Below are positions 52,424 through 61,674 of a stretch of 64,000 nt of DNA, one piece after another. Origin of the DNA: Ruminococcaceae bacterium Marseille-P2935 (GTDB taxonomy: Bacteria; Bacillota; Clostridia; Oscillospirales; Ruminococcaceae); assembly GCA_900104565.1 (NCBI GenBank), contig LT629952.1:1667123-1731122 (forward strand), in the 5' to 3' direction. The position numbers and the translations under genes were made by a program. The notes below the pieces were generated by a model that worked only from the letters and a program-made list of their open reading frames with translations, ran no database searches and had not been told where the DNA came from. The number at the start of each line of letters is the position of its first letter. The first letter of the stretch is position 1.

Positions 52424-53311
52424 ATGGTTGATCAAAAGATAAAATCTTTGCTTACCGTTATGGAAAAAGGCAGCTTTACCAAAGCGGCGGAAGAACTGCA
52501 TTTGACCCAGCCTGCCGTCAGCCATCATATCCGTTTATTGGAACAGGAGTTTGGAATAAAGATTTTTAAACAGGATAAAAAAGATTTGATTACGACTCCG
52601 GAAGGCGAAGTTTTAATCAAATATGCCCGACGGATTATGGCAATTTTCAATAATGCCCGCCAGGCAATTGCAGACAGCCAAAAGCAGGCCAAACACCTAA
52701 CAATTGGCCTTTCACAAAGCGCGGGTGAGAATTTAATGCCCCAGGTAATCGCCTTATACTGTAACGAACACCCCCATACCCATATAAAAATTGTTACGGA
52801 CACTATAAAAAATCTTTATCAAAGACTTGAGCTGTATGAGCTTGACATAGCAGTTATTCAGGGCGGAACACCTAATCCAAAGTTCCATTCGGTATTGCTG
52901 GACACCGATTACCTTTGCGTTGTGGTTTCGCCTCAGCACCCTTTTGCTAAACGTCAAAGCGTAGTTTTGAGGGAGCTGAAGGATGAAAAGCTTATTTTGC
53001 GTCCTTCTGGCGCCAGCACTGGTATGATGTTTAACAACTATCTGTTTGCACAATCTGAGTCCATGAAAAACTTTGATGTTATTATGGAGCTTGACAATAT
53101 TCCCATGATTAAAGACCTGGTTTCGCTTAACCTGGGAATTTCAATATTGGGAAGAAGCTCCTGTAAAAAGGAGATACGCCAGGGAAAACTTGCAGTGGTA
53201 CCAATTGACAACGCCCGTATGACCACCGAAGTAACCATGGTGTATCAGCAGGATTTTACCCATTTAGAGATTTTAGAAGACCTGAAGCGCATTTATGGCA
53301 GTCTGCTATAA
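52424..53311 (+). CDS. LysR-family transcriptional regulator
   Basis: 295 residues. N-terminal winged HTH (LLTVMEKGSFTKAAEELHLT, then QPAVSHHIRLLEQEFG) and a C-terminal LysR substrate-binding domain (about 90-290; LDIAVIQGG, LCVVVSPQHPFAKR, LNLGISILGRSS). It stands between a hypothetical membrane protein (divergent) and adenosine deaminase (convergent), so its target is not obvious. Leader carries the shared GCCG/CGGC hairpin; a perfect terminator follows. Confidence 0.92.
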   Translation: MVDQKIKSLLTVMEKGSFTKAAEELHLTQPAVSHHIRLLEQEFGIKIFKQDKKDLITTPEGEVLIKYARRIMAIFNNARQAIADSQKQAKHLTIGLSQSAGENLMPQVIALYCNEHPHTHIKIVTDTIKNLYQRLELYELDIAVIQGGTPNPKFHSVLLDTDYLCVVVSPQHPFAKRQSVVLRELKDEKLILRPSGASTGMMFNNYLFAQSESMKNFDVIMELDNIPMIKDLVSLNLGISILGRSSCKKEIRQGKLAVVPIDNARMTTEVTMVYQQDFTHLEILEDLKRIYGSLL

Positions 53312-53325
53312 ACTCTGCTCAATAA

Positions 53326-53356
53326 AAAATGCAGCCGCTTTGCGGCTGCATTTTTA
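53326..53356 (+). terminator. Terminator after the LysR gene
   Basis: AAAATGCAGCCGC-ttt-GCGGCTGCATTTTT. Confidence 0.95.
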
Positions 53357-53720
53357 TATTTAAGCTTAAGTTTTTTCTTTTTGCAAACTTGTTTTTTACC
53401 GGAGTTTTAACATTCTTCCCCCAATAGGTTAATGGCAACCTTTAAACCGGTAAGGCATGTAACCTGTTCTTTTGTCCAATTGCACCCTCGTATACCCATG
53501 GAAATAGAAAATGGTTGAATACTTTTTGACTGGCTGTAACGCCAACTGGTCTGGGTTGTTTTTAGCACCCCCAGAATAAGTCAGAACTGCCAGCGTAGAT
53601 CTAAAAAGGAGATGTTACCGGAGCTGCCCTTTAAGGATGCTTAAAATTTTATCCGCCATCATATCCACTGCGGTTAAAAACAGCCGGACCCGGTAGTTTT
53701 TCATTTACAGTAAGGCACCG
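53357..53720. other. Intergenic region
   Basis: About 365 nt; nothing supportable, possibly further decayed sequence downstream of the fhs remnant. Confidence 0.35.
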
Positions 53721-54007
53721 CCCCAGTGAGGGCTCCCGCAGGGCAATCACGGCCTTTTTGACCAACCCGGCGCAGCCCTTCCGCCAACGGTCGTAGTGGT
53801 TTCCCCTTCCCCGGCCGGGTTTGGAGTAATGGCCGTTACCAGTACCAGCTTGCCGTCAGGGCGGGCACTTTCCAGCGCCGCCCTATTGTCAATTTTTTCT
53901 TTATAATTCCCGTAAAACTTTAGGCAACCTGCATCAATTTCCAGCTCCTGGGTCACCTGCGCAATAGGGGGCAGCTCGGACTCCTGGGCTATTTCGATGT
54001 CGCTTAT
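53721..54007 (-). pseudogene. fhs: 5' remnant of formate--tetrahydrofolate ligase
   Basis: Translates to the first 90 or so residues of Fhs: [48 protein letters not shown] (family PTPAGEGKTTTTVG). The start codon is ATA instead of ATG (54007), the P-loop Lys is Glu, a frameshift follows TTTTVG, and after it [11 protein letters not shown] can be read in another frame before homology ends. The remaining 450 or so residues are missing. A decayed fragment 17 nt downstream of adenosine deaminase. Confidence 0.85.
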
Positions 54008-54023
54008 ATGAGGTATGTTTCTC

Positions 54024-55061
54024 CTACCTTTCTTCTTGCAGTTCCTGTACTGTGGCTGCCCACGTATCAAACTGCCGCAGCAGTTCGTCCTTTTGGGCCT
54101 TGGGTGCAAAGGCATGTTCCATAGCCAACCGGTTTAACTGCCAGCAGTCTTTTATGGTAAGGCCGCCGTGCTTCAGCTGCCGAATATATTCTTCTGTCAA
54201 TGTAATATCTGAAAGCACCTGATCATCAGTATTCAGGCTGACTGGCACCCCCCGGTCTTTTAAAGTTTTCAGCGGGTACCGTAAAATATCGGGGTACAGC
54301 CCCGCCTGAATATTGCTGGTGGGGCATACGTCCAACATAATGTCCCGCTCTTTCAGCTTTTGGCAAAGCGCCTCATCCCCTACCGCAATCGCCCCATGGG
54401 CAATGCGGTCCGGGCGGATATGCTCCAATGCTTGATTTAGATATGGCAGGCTGCTGGCCAGCTCACCGCAGTGCAGGGTAACCGCGAATCCATACTCCCT
54501 GGCCTTTTGAAAATATTCCAGCTGATCCATAGGGTCGGGGGCGTTTTCCTCTAGCCCCGCAAAATCAGCCGCTACAATACCTTCTTTTTGATACTTGCGA
54601 ACTGCCTCAAGCATGGCCAGGTTATCTTTTAACGGCAAGGTGCGCAAAGCAACAGCAATAAGCACCCACTTTACCCCGGTTTTGGACTCGCCTTCCCGGC
54701 AGCCTTCTATCACCGCTTCAATCCCTTCTTCTATAGTCAGGCCTCCCATGGTATGCAGGCCTGGAGCCCAGCGGATTTCGCAGTAGCTCACGTTGTCTGC
54801 TGCCTTGTCTTCAATCATTTCTCTGGCAACCCGGCGCAGGGCCTCTTTGGTTTGCAGCACCCGGGTAGGTACATCAAAGTAGGAAAGCAGCTTGCTCTGA
54901 GAGCCTACAGGCCCGGGCAAAACCATTTGCCGGAACATGTTTTCCCAGCTTTTTTCCCCGGTCAGTTCCATGGCAGTTTTGATCCGCACACAGCCGTCCA
55001 GGTGCAGGTGCAGTTCGGCCTTAGGCATATAATAGATTAAATTTTCTTTCCATCTTTCCAT
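54024..55061 (-). CDS. add: Adenosine deaminase
   Basis: Converts adenosine to inosine; purine salvage, cytoplasmic, zinc enzyme. 345 residues. Zinc motif [10 protein letters not shown], catalytic [17 protein letters not shown], and NTDDQVLSD near the C-terminus are all present. RBS GAGGAGAGAACT. Flanked on both sides by decayed genes, but its own frame is intact with all catalytic residues, so it is kept by selection. Confidence 0.95.
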   Translation of the reverse strand: MERWKENLIYYMPKAELHLHLDGCVRIKTAMELTGEKSWENMFRQMVLPGPVGSQSKLLSYFDVPTRVLQTKEALRRVAREMIEDKAADNVSYCEIRWAPGLHTMGGLTIEEGIEAVIEGCREGESKTGVKWVLIAVALRTLPLKDNLAMLEAVRKYQKEGIVAADFAGLEENAPDPMDQLEYFQKAREYGFAVTLHCGELASSLPYLNQALEHIRPDRIAHGAIAVGDEALCQKLKERDIMLDVCPTSNIQAGLYPDILRYPLKTLKDRGVPVSLNTDDQVLSDITLTEEYIRQLKHGGLTIKDCWQLNRLAMEHAFAPKAQKDELLRQFDTWAATVQELQEER

Positions 55062-55079
55062 AGTTCTCTCCTCAGCTTT

Positions 55080-55545
55080 CCTCTGTTGTTTTTCGGTTTT
55101 GCCATTTCAGTCAGGCGGCCGCAGCCAAAATGAGCACACTGCCCACCGCCTGCCGAAAGGTGGCTTGTTCCTGTAACAATATTATACCAAATAAAATGCC
55201 TGCTGTGGGTTCAAAAACAACTAAAATTGACGTGGTAGACGCACCGGCCCATTTTATCCGGCTGAATCAGCAAAAGCACCAGCGCAAACGCCCCGCCCAA
55301 AGGGGCTGTAAACAGCCATTCCCTTTAGCTGCATGGTAAAACCCAGCTGCCGCTGGCTATTCCCAGCCCAGGGTAAGTACGCCCATAATAGCGCATTGAT
55401 AAAAGGTAAGGGTGATTCCATCCTGTTCAGCCAGGCCTGAACGTTCCAGGTAAATAAAATAAAATGCCCAGATAACCGAAGAAATGACGGCAAAAACCAC
55501 CCCAAGGGCGCCGTTAAGGCCCACCCTTTCAAAAAAGCAGGCCAC
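55080..55545 (-). pseudogene. Decayed EamA/DMT-family transporter
   Basis: Pieces of the C-terminal half of an EamA transporter appear in different frames: GALGVVFAVISSVIWAFYFI then ERSGLAEQDGITLTFYQCAI (55357-55545), and after frame changes ASTTSILVVFEPTAGILFGI then LLQEQATFRQAVGSVLILAA near 55085-55235. The N-terminal half is absent. At least one stop and one frameshift interrupt it. Non-functional. Confidence 0.8.
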
Positions 55546-55760
55546 TCCTAAAAATAGTTTAAACTTAATTGGCTTTATGCCTCAAAAGCAACACGCGGCC
55601 TGTATAATAAAAACAGGCATGGTACAGCTGTCTGCCTAAAGGCTTTTGACCGGTTTTAACTGTATCTACTGCCGCAAGCCGTTTCCTTTTGTTAACAGAA
55701 AAAATTATTTTTTAGTAAAAATATAAGCTCTCTGCCATCATTTTCGGCAGGCTTCCAAAT

Positions 55761-55790
55761 AAAAAACCGCCTGTAATCAGGCGGTTTTTT
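55761..55790 (-). terminator. Terminator after serA
   Basis: AAAAAACCGCCTG-taat-CAGGCGGTTTTTT; perfect stem, usable in both directions. Confidence 0.95.
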
Positions 55791-55817
55791 ATTGAGAAAT
55801 TGATCAAACGATTGGTC

Positions 55818-57029
55818 TTAGCGGTAAATTGTTACCCGAATAACCCCTTCAATGGCGGTTAGCTTTGTTGCCATCTGGGAACTTACATCACCATATACAT
55901 CTACTACCGTGTAGGCAAAGTCCTTGCGGGACTTGTTGGTAAGGTTTTCAATATTAATATTTTCGTCAGCAATACACTGGGTAATCTGGTTAATCATGGT
56001 GGGAATGTTGCGGTGAATAATGCCGATGCGGGTGTCTCCGCCACGCTCCACCTGCACAGCCGGCAGGTTTACCGAGTTTTTAATGTTGCCATTTTCCAAA
56101 TAATCCATAACCTCTTCAGCAGCCATTGCAGCGCAGTTGTCCTCAGATTCTGGAGTAGATGCCCCCAGGTGAGGAATGCTGATGATACCGTCAATCCCCA
56201 GCATCTCGTCGGTTGGGAAGTCGGTTACATAACAGCGCACCTCTTTGTCCTGAATGGCCTGAATCATATCCTCGGCCACTACCAGCTCCCCGCGGGAAAA
56301 GTTCATGATGCGAACGCCGTGCTTCATAGTCTGAATAGACTGCGAGTTGATCATCCCCTTGGTTTCGGGGGTAAGCGGCACATGGACGGTAATAAAATCA
56401 CAGGTCTCGTAAATCTCTTTTAAACTTTTTGCTTTATGTATATTGCGGGAAAGTGACCAGGCAGCGTCCACCGAAAGATATGGGTCATAACCCAATACCT
56501 CCATGCCAAAATGAGTGGCAGTATTGGCAACCTGCACACCAATGGCGCCTAAACCAATAACGCCCAGTTTTTTGCCCTTCAGCTCGGGGCCAACAAACTT
56601 AGATTTCCCTTTTTCTACCTGCTTTGTTACTTCGGCCCCCTGGCCCTTCAAGGTTTTTACCCACTCAATACCAGGCACTATTTTACGCGCCGAAATCAGC
56701 AGGCCGGCCAAGACAAGCTCTTTTACCGCGTTGGCATTGGCGCCCGGGGTGTTAAACACCACAATGCCGGCTTCGCTGCATTTATCCAGTGGAATATTGT
56801 TGACACCGGCGCCGGCACGGGCAATTGCCTTTAAGGACGCAGGCAGTTCCATCTCGTGCATAGATGCCGACCGAACCAAAATGGCATCGGGGTTTGCAAT
56901 CTCTTCACCCAGGCAGTAGCCCGTTTTGGGGAACAGGTCGGTGCCAGCGGGGGAAATTTTATTCAGTAATTCAATCTGATACAATTTTAACCCTGCTTTC
57001 TTCTCGTACTTGGGCTTTTTTTGAAACAT
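55818..57029 (-). CDS. serA: D-3-phosphoglycerate dehydrogenase
   Basis: First enzyme of serine synthesis (3-phosphoglycerate to phosphohydroxypyruvate, NAD). 403 residues from ATG 57029; a TTG at 56984 (then MYQIELLNKIS) would give 388 residues, closer to the family, and neither ribosome binding site is strong. Domains: catalytic N-part, NAD-binding domain with KLGVIGLGAIGVQVAN, catalytic ISIPHLGASTPESEDN, and a C-terminal ACT domain (about 320-403; RIGIIHRNIPTMINQI). Follows serC by 246 nt on the same strand. Confidence 0.95.
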   Translation of the reverse strand: MFQKKPKYEKKAGLKLYQIELLNKISPAGTDLFPKTGYCLGEEIANPDAILVRSASMHEMELPASLKAIARAGAGVNNIPLDKCSEAGIVVFNTPGANANAVKELVLAGLLISARKIVPGIEWVKTLKGQGAEVTKQVEKGKSKFVGPELKGKKLGVIGLGAIGVQVANTATHFGMEVLGYDPYLSVDAAWSLSRNIHKAKSLKEIYETCDFITVHVPLTPETKGMINSQSIQTMKHGVRIMNFSRGELVVAEDMIQAIQDKEVRCYVTDFPTDEMLGIDGIISIPHLGASTPESEDNCAAMAAEEVMDYLENGNIKNSVNLPAVQVERGGDTRIGIIHRNIPTMINQITQCIADENINIENLTNKSRKDFAYTVVDVYGDVSSQMATKLTAIEGVIRVTIYR

Positions 57030-57275
57030 GAAATACCTGAAATTATTAATAAGAAAAGCAAACAGTGCTAATACTCTATGATTTTAAACATTATTCACAT
57101 AGCCGCCGCTTTTCATGATAGCACAGGCAATCGCGTTTATTTCAGCCCTTTATGTTGATCAAATAATGCTTTTGCCCCTTCTTCCGCCTGCATATGGCAG
57201 GGCCGGCAAAAGCAAGAAAATTGCCGGGAAGATTTGTTTTTTCGTACCAATATTTGGCAAACACACAAAGTGGTT

Positions 57276-58361
57276 TTATTTGTTGGCAGCCTCAAATGCC
57301 TTCATAAATTCCACCAGCTTCTCGACGCCTTCCATCGGCATAGCATTATAGATGGACGCGCGCATGCCGCCCACGCTGCGGTGACCTTTCAGGTTTACAA
57401 AGCCAGCTGCTGTAGCCTCTGCGACAAACTTTTTGTCCAGGTCGGTATTGCCGGTAACGAAGGGGATGTTCATCAGCGAACGGTCCTCTTTTACTACCGT
57501 GCCTTTGAACAGGTCGGAGCTATCCAGATAATCATAGAACAGGCCGGCCTTTTTGCGGTTATATTCGGCCATCTTTTCCAGACCGCCCATTTTGTCCCGA
57601 ATCCATTCCAGCACCAGCTTGCAGATATAAATCGCATAGGTGGGCGGAGTATTATACATCGAACCGTTTTCGGCATGGATTTTATAATCAAACATAGTCG
57701 GGGTAAATTCACGGGCACGGCCAATCAGGTCTTCCCGCACAATCACCACAGTCAAACCGGCAGGGCCCATATTCTTCTGCGCGCCGGCATAGATCAATCC
57801 AAACTTGCTCACATCCACCGGCTCGCTTAGAATACAGGATGACATATCGGCTACCAGCGGCACGCTGCCGGTTTGGGGCAGGTCATGAAAACGGGTGCCG
57901 TAAATGGTGTTGTTATAACAGATATGAAAGTAGTCGGCATCTTTGGTGAACTCATTGGGGTCAAGCTTGGGAATGTAGCTGAAGGTCTGGTCAGCACTGG
58001 AAGCCACCGCCTTGCACTGGCCGTACTTCTGCGCCTCGGCATAGGCCTTTTTCGCCCACTGGCCGGTAATGACAAAATCAGCTTTCCCTGAACCGTTTAA
58101 CAAATTAAGCGGTACCATTGAGAATTGAGAGGAAGCGCCGCCCTGTAAAAATAATACTTTGTAATTATCGGGAATGTTTAAAGTTTGCCGCAGCAGAGCT
58201 TCACAGCCATGAATAATCTCTTCGTAAACCGAAGATCGATGGCTCATCTCCATTACGGACTGTCCGGACGAGCCATATTCCAACATTTCATTTGCCGCTT
58301 TTGCCAAAACCTGCTCTGGCAGCATTGATGGACCCGCCGAAAAATTGTACACTCTTGCCAT
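57276..58361 (-). CDS. serC: Phosphoserine aminotransferase
   Basis: Second enzyme of serine synthesis, PLP dependent. 361 residues. N-terminal YNFSAGPSMLPEQVL, VLFLQGGASSQFSMVPLNLL, PLVADMSSCILSEPVDVSKF, and the PLP lysine in GLIYAGAQKNMGPAGLTVV. RBS TAGGAGG. First gene of a serC-serA unit. Its promoter is clear, and a perfect 20-bp palindrome lies between promoter and gene, so the pathway seems to be repressed by a dimeric regulator. Confidence 0.96.
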   Translation of the reverse strand: MARVYNFSAGPSMLPEQVLAKAANEMLEYGSSGQSVMEMSHRSSVYEEIIHGCEALLRQTLNIPDNYKVLFLQGGASSQFSMVPLNLLNGSGKADFVITGQWAKKAYAEAQKYGQCKAVASSADQTFSYIPKLDPNEFTKDADYFHICYNNTIYGTRFHDLPQTGSVPLVADMSSCILSEPVDVSKFGLIYAGAQKNMGPAGLTVVIVREDLIGRAREFTPTMFDYKIHAENGSMYNTPPTYAIYICKLVLEWIRDKMGGLEKMAEYNRKKAGLFYDYLDSSDLFKGTVVKEDRSLMNIPFVTGNTDLDKKFVAEATAAGFVNLKGHRSVGGMRASIYNAMPMEGVEKLVEFMKAFEAANK

Positions 58362-58388
58362 TGTAGCGCCTCCTATTTTAATTTTGAT

Positions 58389-58408
58389 TGTGTGAAAGCT
58401 TTCACACA
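58389..58408 (-). promoter_or_regulatory. Perfect 20-bp operator palindrome of serC-serA
   Basis: TGTGTGAAAGCTTTCACACA, starting 13 nt downstream of the -10 box and thus at or just after the expected transcription start. The form resembles LacI/CcpA-type (cre-like) sites (TGAAAGC-core) though the centre is GC, not CG. Confidence 0.8.
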
Positions 58409-58421
58409 GACCATGTCAGTA

Positions 58422-58450
58422 ATTATAATGTTTTCACAAAATGAAGTCAA
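58422..58450 (-). promoter_or_regulatory. SigA-type promoter of serC-serA
   Basis: TTGACT (complement of 58445-58450), 17-nt spacer, perfect TATAAT (complement of 58422-58427). Confidence 0.9.
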
Positions 58451-58628
58451 GAACACTTCATCCTGCAAATTTCGTGGTTTTCAACCTTTTTTGTATATTT
58501 TGCAGGAGGGGGGCGCTTTTGCAAAAAAGAAAAGATCCCCTGCACCGGAGAGTGTTCTCCATATGAATACAGATGAATTCAAATCTGTACGTACATCCTG
58601 CAGTGGATCATTTTTTGTTTCTTTATTT

Positions 58629-59255
58629 TTACCTGCCACCTTGAAGCAGGGCAATAATTTTGTCTATATTGATATCGGTCTCTTTTTCAAACTTTGACTT
58701 AGAAAGGTAGTTTTTAAAATTCTTTAAAAAATATACCCCATCAGCCCGGTCCCCGTTTAAGTAAATACCGGTATCCTGTTTTTGTGCGTAAGGAATTACC
58801 ACGCATTGGTACACCTGTACTTTATATATTTTCTGCTGCACAAATTCCCCACGCAGTGCCTCTACAAAAGCGCCACCCTCTTTTAAAAGGTTTGGCATCT
58901 TTTGACGGGTTTGCTTTTTATCCCGAAGCTCTACGGTCCAGTTTTCAGCTCCCTCTTCACCGATGTAAGAGCCCTTCCAGCGGGCAACATTGACTACAAG
59001 CATGCCAAAACTGCCCACCATCACAAAATCTGCATGGGTGTTTCCATCTTTGCCCTTCAGCGTTATGTCTGCCAAAACTTTATGCCCCCGAAGCGCTGCA
59101 TAACGCCGCAAGGTTTTGCCCACAATGCGATTGCAGGCCTTCTGCGACCCTGAGTGGGCCTTTTTCCAGTCGAAAAACAGCCATCCTCCCACTACCAAAA
59201 GGACCATCAAAAGCATACTGGCTATTGTAAGCAGCCACATTGTTTTTTCATCCAT
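58629..59255 (-). CDS. NERD (nuclease-related) domain membrane protein
   Basis: 208 residues from ATG 59255 (MDEKTMWLLTIASM) after AAGGAGC. One N-terminal transmembrane helix (about 7-28), then a NERD domain: HADFVMVGSFGMLVVNVARW holds the conserved D...G-----E/N-K-like core, followed by KIYKVQVYQCVVIPYAQKQD. The usual E-K nuclease pair appears as N-R (VNVARWKG), so nuclease activity is doubtful. Function unknown. Confidence 0.75.
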   Translation of the reverse strand: MDEKTMWLLTIASMLLMVLLVVGGWLFFDWKKAHSGSQKACNRIVGKTLRRYAALRGHKVLADITLKGKDGNTHADFVMVGSFGMLVVNVARWKGSYIGEEGAENWTVELRDKKQTRQKMPNLLKEGGAFVEALRGEFVQQKIYKVQVYQCVVIPYAQKQDTGIYLNGDRADGVYFLKNFKNYLSKSKFEKETDINIDKIIALLQGGR

Positions 59256-59591
59256 CTTAAAATCGCTCCTTTTTTCCAACATATTGTAAAGGCATTAAAA
59301 ATGTCAGGCATTTTAAATAGTCGCACTGGAGCAGGTTAGGCGTATATATTGGTAAATATACCATGTAATCCATTAGAAAAACGCTTCCCTGCCTGTGAAC
59401 AAATCACAATATCGCTGCGTATGGATAATATCTTACCATATTCACCTTTTTTTCTCAAGACAGCTGTTACGAGCATAACAGGCTTGTAACCACCTTGTAA
59501 CTTTTATCAGATCATTTGCATAATAAATATTCATCATAACAGGTTGATTTTACAAACTTTAACAACAAAAAGTTACGAACCAGCTATAAAC
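59256..59591. other. Divergent intergenic region
   Basis: About 335 nt, AT-rich; no gene. Promoters for the NERD gene (minus) and DUF4358 gene (plus) are expected; only the latter was found. Confidence 0.4.
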
Positions 59592-59619
59592 TTGACTATT
59601 GTAAGCATAAAGTTATAAT
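59592..59619 (+). promoter_or_regulatory. Promoter of the DUF4358 lipoprotein gene
   Basis: TTGACT (59592-59597), 16-nt spacer, perfect TATAAT (59614-59619). Confidence 0.8.
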
Positions 59620-59746
59620 ATTTAGAGTAGGTTGTTTAACCCATATGGGCCTATTCGCCCAAATTAACTTGCTGTTTTACCCTATTTTGGCGGTTTATTG
59701 TTGGGAGCCTGCCCGGATGTTGATTGGGGTAAAACGCGGAGGTAAC

Positions 59747-60310
59747 ATGAAGAGAATACTTTTAATTTTTGCGGTTTTAATCTGTGTGTGCACTGCTTTG
59801 TTTGCCTGCACCGGCAACAATCTTTCCACCTCGGGTTCCGCACCTTCAGCAATGCTGCTGACCGACACCCCTAAAAACCGTGCGGTTGATGCACAGGCCG
59901 TTGCAGCAGTTTCGGGGGACGCTGACCCTGCAGCTGCTTTGGATGCCATTTATGCCGATCTTTCGGTAAAAAAATTGAAAGATGCTGACAGCCAGGATCT
60001 TAAAACTTTCTTCCAATTGGATACCAGCATGCTGGAAAGCTTTCATGTTCGTTATACTTCCGGAAAATACGGCTTGTCCAATGTTTTTATTCTCAAGCCA
60101 AAATCCGGCTATGCTGACGATATTAAAGTCCAGCTGCAAACGATTCAGGAAAATTTGATGGAAGAGTTTAAACAGTTTGACGTAAACAACTCTTATTCCA
60201 TTGCGCAGTCAGCCGAGATATATAATCACGGCGATTATGTCATCATGCTGATGTTGGCAGATAATGAAGCGGCTCGCGAAATCTTAGACGCGTATCTGCC
60301 ATTACGGTAA
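59747..60310 (+). CDS. DUF4358 lipoprotein
   Basis: 187 residues; start at 59747 (MKRILLIFAVLICVCTALFA) after CGGAGGTAAC. Lipobox LFACTG (Cys about 21). The mature part matches the DUF4358 pattern: FFQLDTSMLESFHVRYTSGK, FILKPKSGYADDIKVQLQTI, a Y-I-A motif and GDYVIMLMLADNEAAREILD at the end. Common in spore-forming Clostridia; function unknown. Own promoter and terminator, so monocistronic. Confidence 0.88.
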   Translation: MKRILLIFAVLICVCTALFACTGNNLSTSGSAPSAMLLTDTPKNRAVDAQAVAAVSGDADPAAALDAIYADLSVKKLKDADSQDLKTFFQLDTSMLESFHVRYTSGKYGLSNVFILKPKSGYADDIKVQLQTIQENLMEEFKQFDVNNSYSIAQSAEIYNHGDYVIMLMLADNEAAREILDAYLPLR

Positions 60311-60331
60311 AATATTCCTATCCCAACAACG

Positions 60332-60363
60332 AAGGCTCTTCCAATTCCGGAGGAGCCTTTTCT
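60332..60363 (+). terminator. Terminator after the DUF4358 gene
   Basis: AAGGCTC/GAGCCTT with inner CC/GG pairing, followed by TTTTCTT. Confidence 0.85.
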
Positions 60364-60793
60364 TATGGAAGTAGCTTTTCCAAAAAGGAGATGATCAGGG
60401 TGATTATTCCCGTACCGGAACAATCACCTGTCTGAGGGCACTGCAGTCAATCCCCGGCCTTCAATTTTTGCTGCAAAAGCCAACCATCATAATTCGGCAA
60501 CTGGAAGCAGTTCGTTTGAAAGGAAGCTTACAAACGAACTCTCTGGTCAACCTGGGGACTAACACCCCCTAAAATAGGTTGCCCTTCAAAAGGTTTACTG
60601 TGCCGCCCTGAGCAACACGTTGGCTACGCTTAGGAATCATTGGGAGCATATGTATGCATCCAACCACGTGTACCCTTAGGCGCGAAGCACGTGGGCACAC
60701 GTGCCTCAGGTATGCCTTTTCCCCGTCTGCTCTCTCTTTCTGTTCTCTGCCAGGACTCGCCTGTACCCTCTTCTGCAGGCAGCTGAAATAAAC
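60364..60793. other. Intergenic region
   Basis: About 430 nt. Several CACGTG-containing short palindromes near 60660-60705; no supportable gene. Confidence 0.35.
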
Positions 60794-60871
60794 GTTTGCT
60801 ATCTTTCCTTTGCGTAGCAAAAGCTTCCTTTACCTATTATTTTTGTGCCGTCATAATACGGCCGGAAGGAG
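60794..60871 (+). promoter_or_regulatory. Structured leader related to the glnN leader, before the DUF1624 gene
   Basis: Hairpin TTTGCTA/TAGCAAA (60795-60801/60815-60821) around tctttcctttgcg, then AAGCTTCCTTTAC, then GCCG tcataata CGGC (60847-60862) and GGAAGGAG. Shares TTCCTTTAC, the loop core CTTTGCG-like sequence and the GCCG-N8-CGGC hairpin with the glnN leader copies, while the first stem differs in sequence. Confidence 0.55.
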
Positions 60872-60877
60872 CATTTT

Positions 60878-61645
60878 ATGAAACCAATTTCTTCATCTGG
60901 CGCAGCCCGTGTTGGAATACTGGATGAACTGCGCGGCCTTTCCATTTTACTAATGGTCATTTACCATGGCGCTTATGATTTGGTTGCCATTTTTGGGTGG
61001 GATATCCCCATTTTTTATCATCCGGTTTTTAACGTTTTACAACCTTTTTTTGCCGGGGTGTTCATTTTTATTTCCGGTATTGCCTGCCGGTATTCTCACA
61101 ACAACCTAAAACGCGGTGTAATCGCCCTGTGGATCGGTTTTGGCATGACATTGGTAACAGTGCTTTTTCTTCCATCACAAGCCATTCTGTTTGGAATTCT
61201 GCACATGCTGGGCTCTGCCATGGTGCTTTTTGCACTGCTGCAAAAAGGATTAGATAAAATCCCAACCCCGGTGGGGATCAGCATCTTTTCTGTGTTGTTC
61301 TTGCTTAGCTATCATTTGCCCCATCGTTACATTAGTTTTATGGGGTTATTCCGGTTTGATCTTCCCTCCGAGCTTTATTCCACCAGTTTTCTTTTTCCTG
61401 TCGGGCTTCCTAATGCAGGCTTTTTTTCGTCCGACTATTTTCCTCTTATTCCCTGGCTGTTTCTTTTCTTTGTGGGGGCATATGTTGGGAATTATTTTAA
61501 AAAAGGCAAAATGCCTAAGGCTTTTTATGCCAGCCATGTTCCGGCTCTGGCTGCAGTTGGAAGGCACACATTGCTGATTTATGTACTACATCAGCCTATT
61601 CTGTATGGATTCTTCAGCCTGATCTCTTGGCTCACTAACCGCTGA
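60878..61645 (+). CDS. DUF1624 (heparan-alpha-glucosaminide N-acetyltransferase-like) membrane protein
   Basis: 255 residues, about 7-8 transmembrane helices. N-terminal VGILDELRGLSILLMVIYHG is the family signature, with the conserved D--RG and the H (IYHG) that in the lysosomal acetyltransferase takes part in catalysis. Later FFAGVFIFISGIACRYS and FGILHMLGSAMVL. Probably transfers acetyl groups across the membrane to a sugar, but the bacterial substrate is unknown. Own leader with hairpins. Confidence 0.88.
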   Translation: MKPISSSGAARVGILDELRGLSILLMVIYHGAYDLVAIFGWDIPIFYHPVFNVLQPFFAGVFIFISGIACRYSHNNLKRGVIALWIGFGMTLVTVLFLPSQAILFGILHMLGSAMVLFALLQKGLDKIPTPVGISIFSVLFLLSYHLPHRYISFMGLFRFDLPSELYSTSFLFPVGLPNAGFFSSDYFPLIPWLFLFFVGAYVGNYFKKGKMPKAFYASHVPALAAVGRHTLLIYVLHQPILYGFFSLISWLTNR

Positions 61646-61674
61646 AGTTTGTGCATATGCAGTTGTTTGGTTCA

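Noticed and set aside
53747..54115. Complete 122-residue gene
   Set aside because: Its N-terminal third is an out-of-frame extension into adenosine deaminase; only the Fhs-like part is meaningful, and it is truncated and frameshifted.
60640..60710. Insertion sequence end with CACGTG palindromes
   Set aside because: Short CACGTG palindromes alone; no transposase, no clear terminal inverted repeats and no target duplication.
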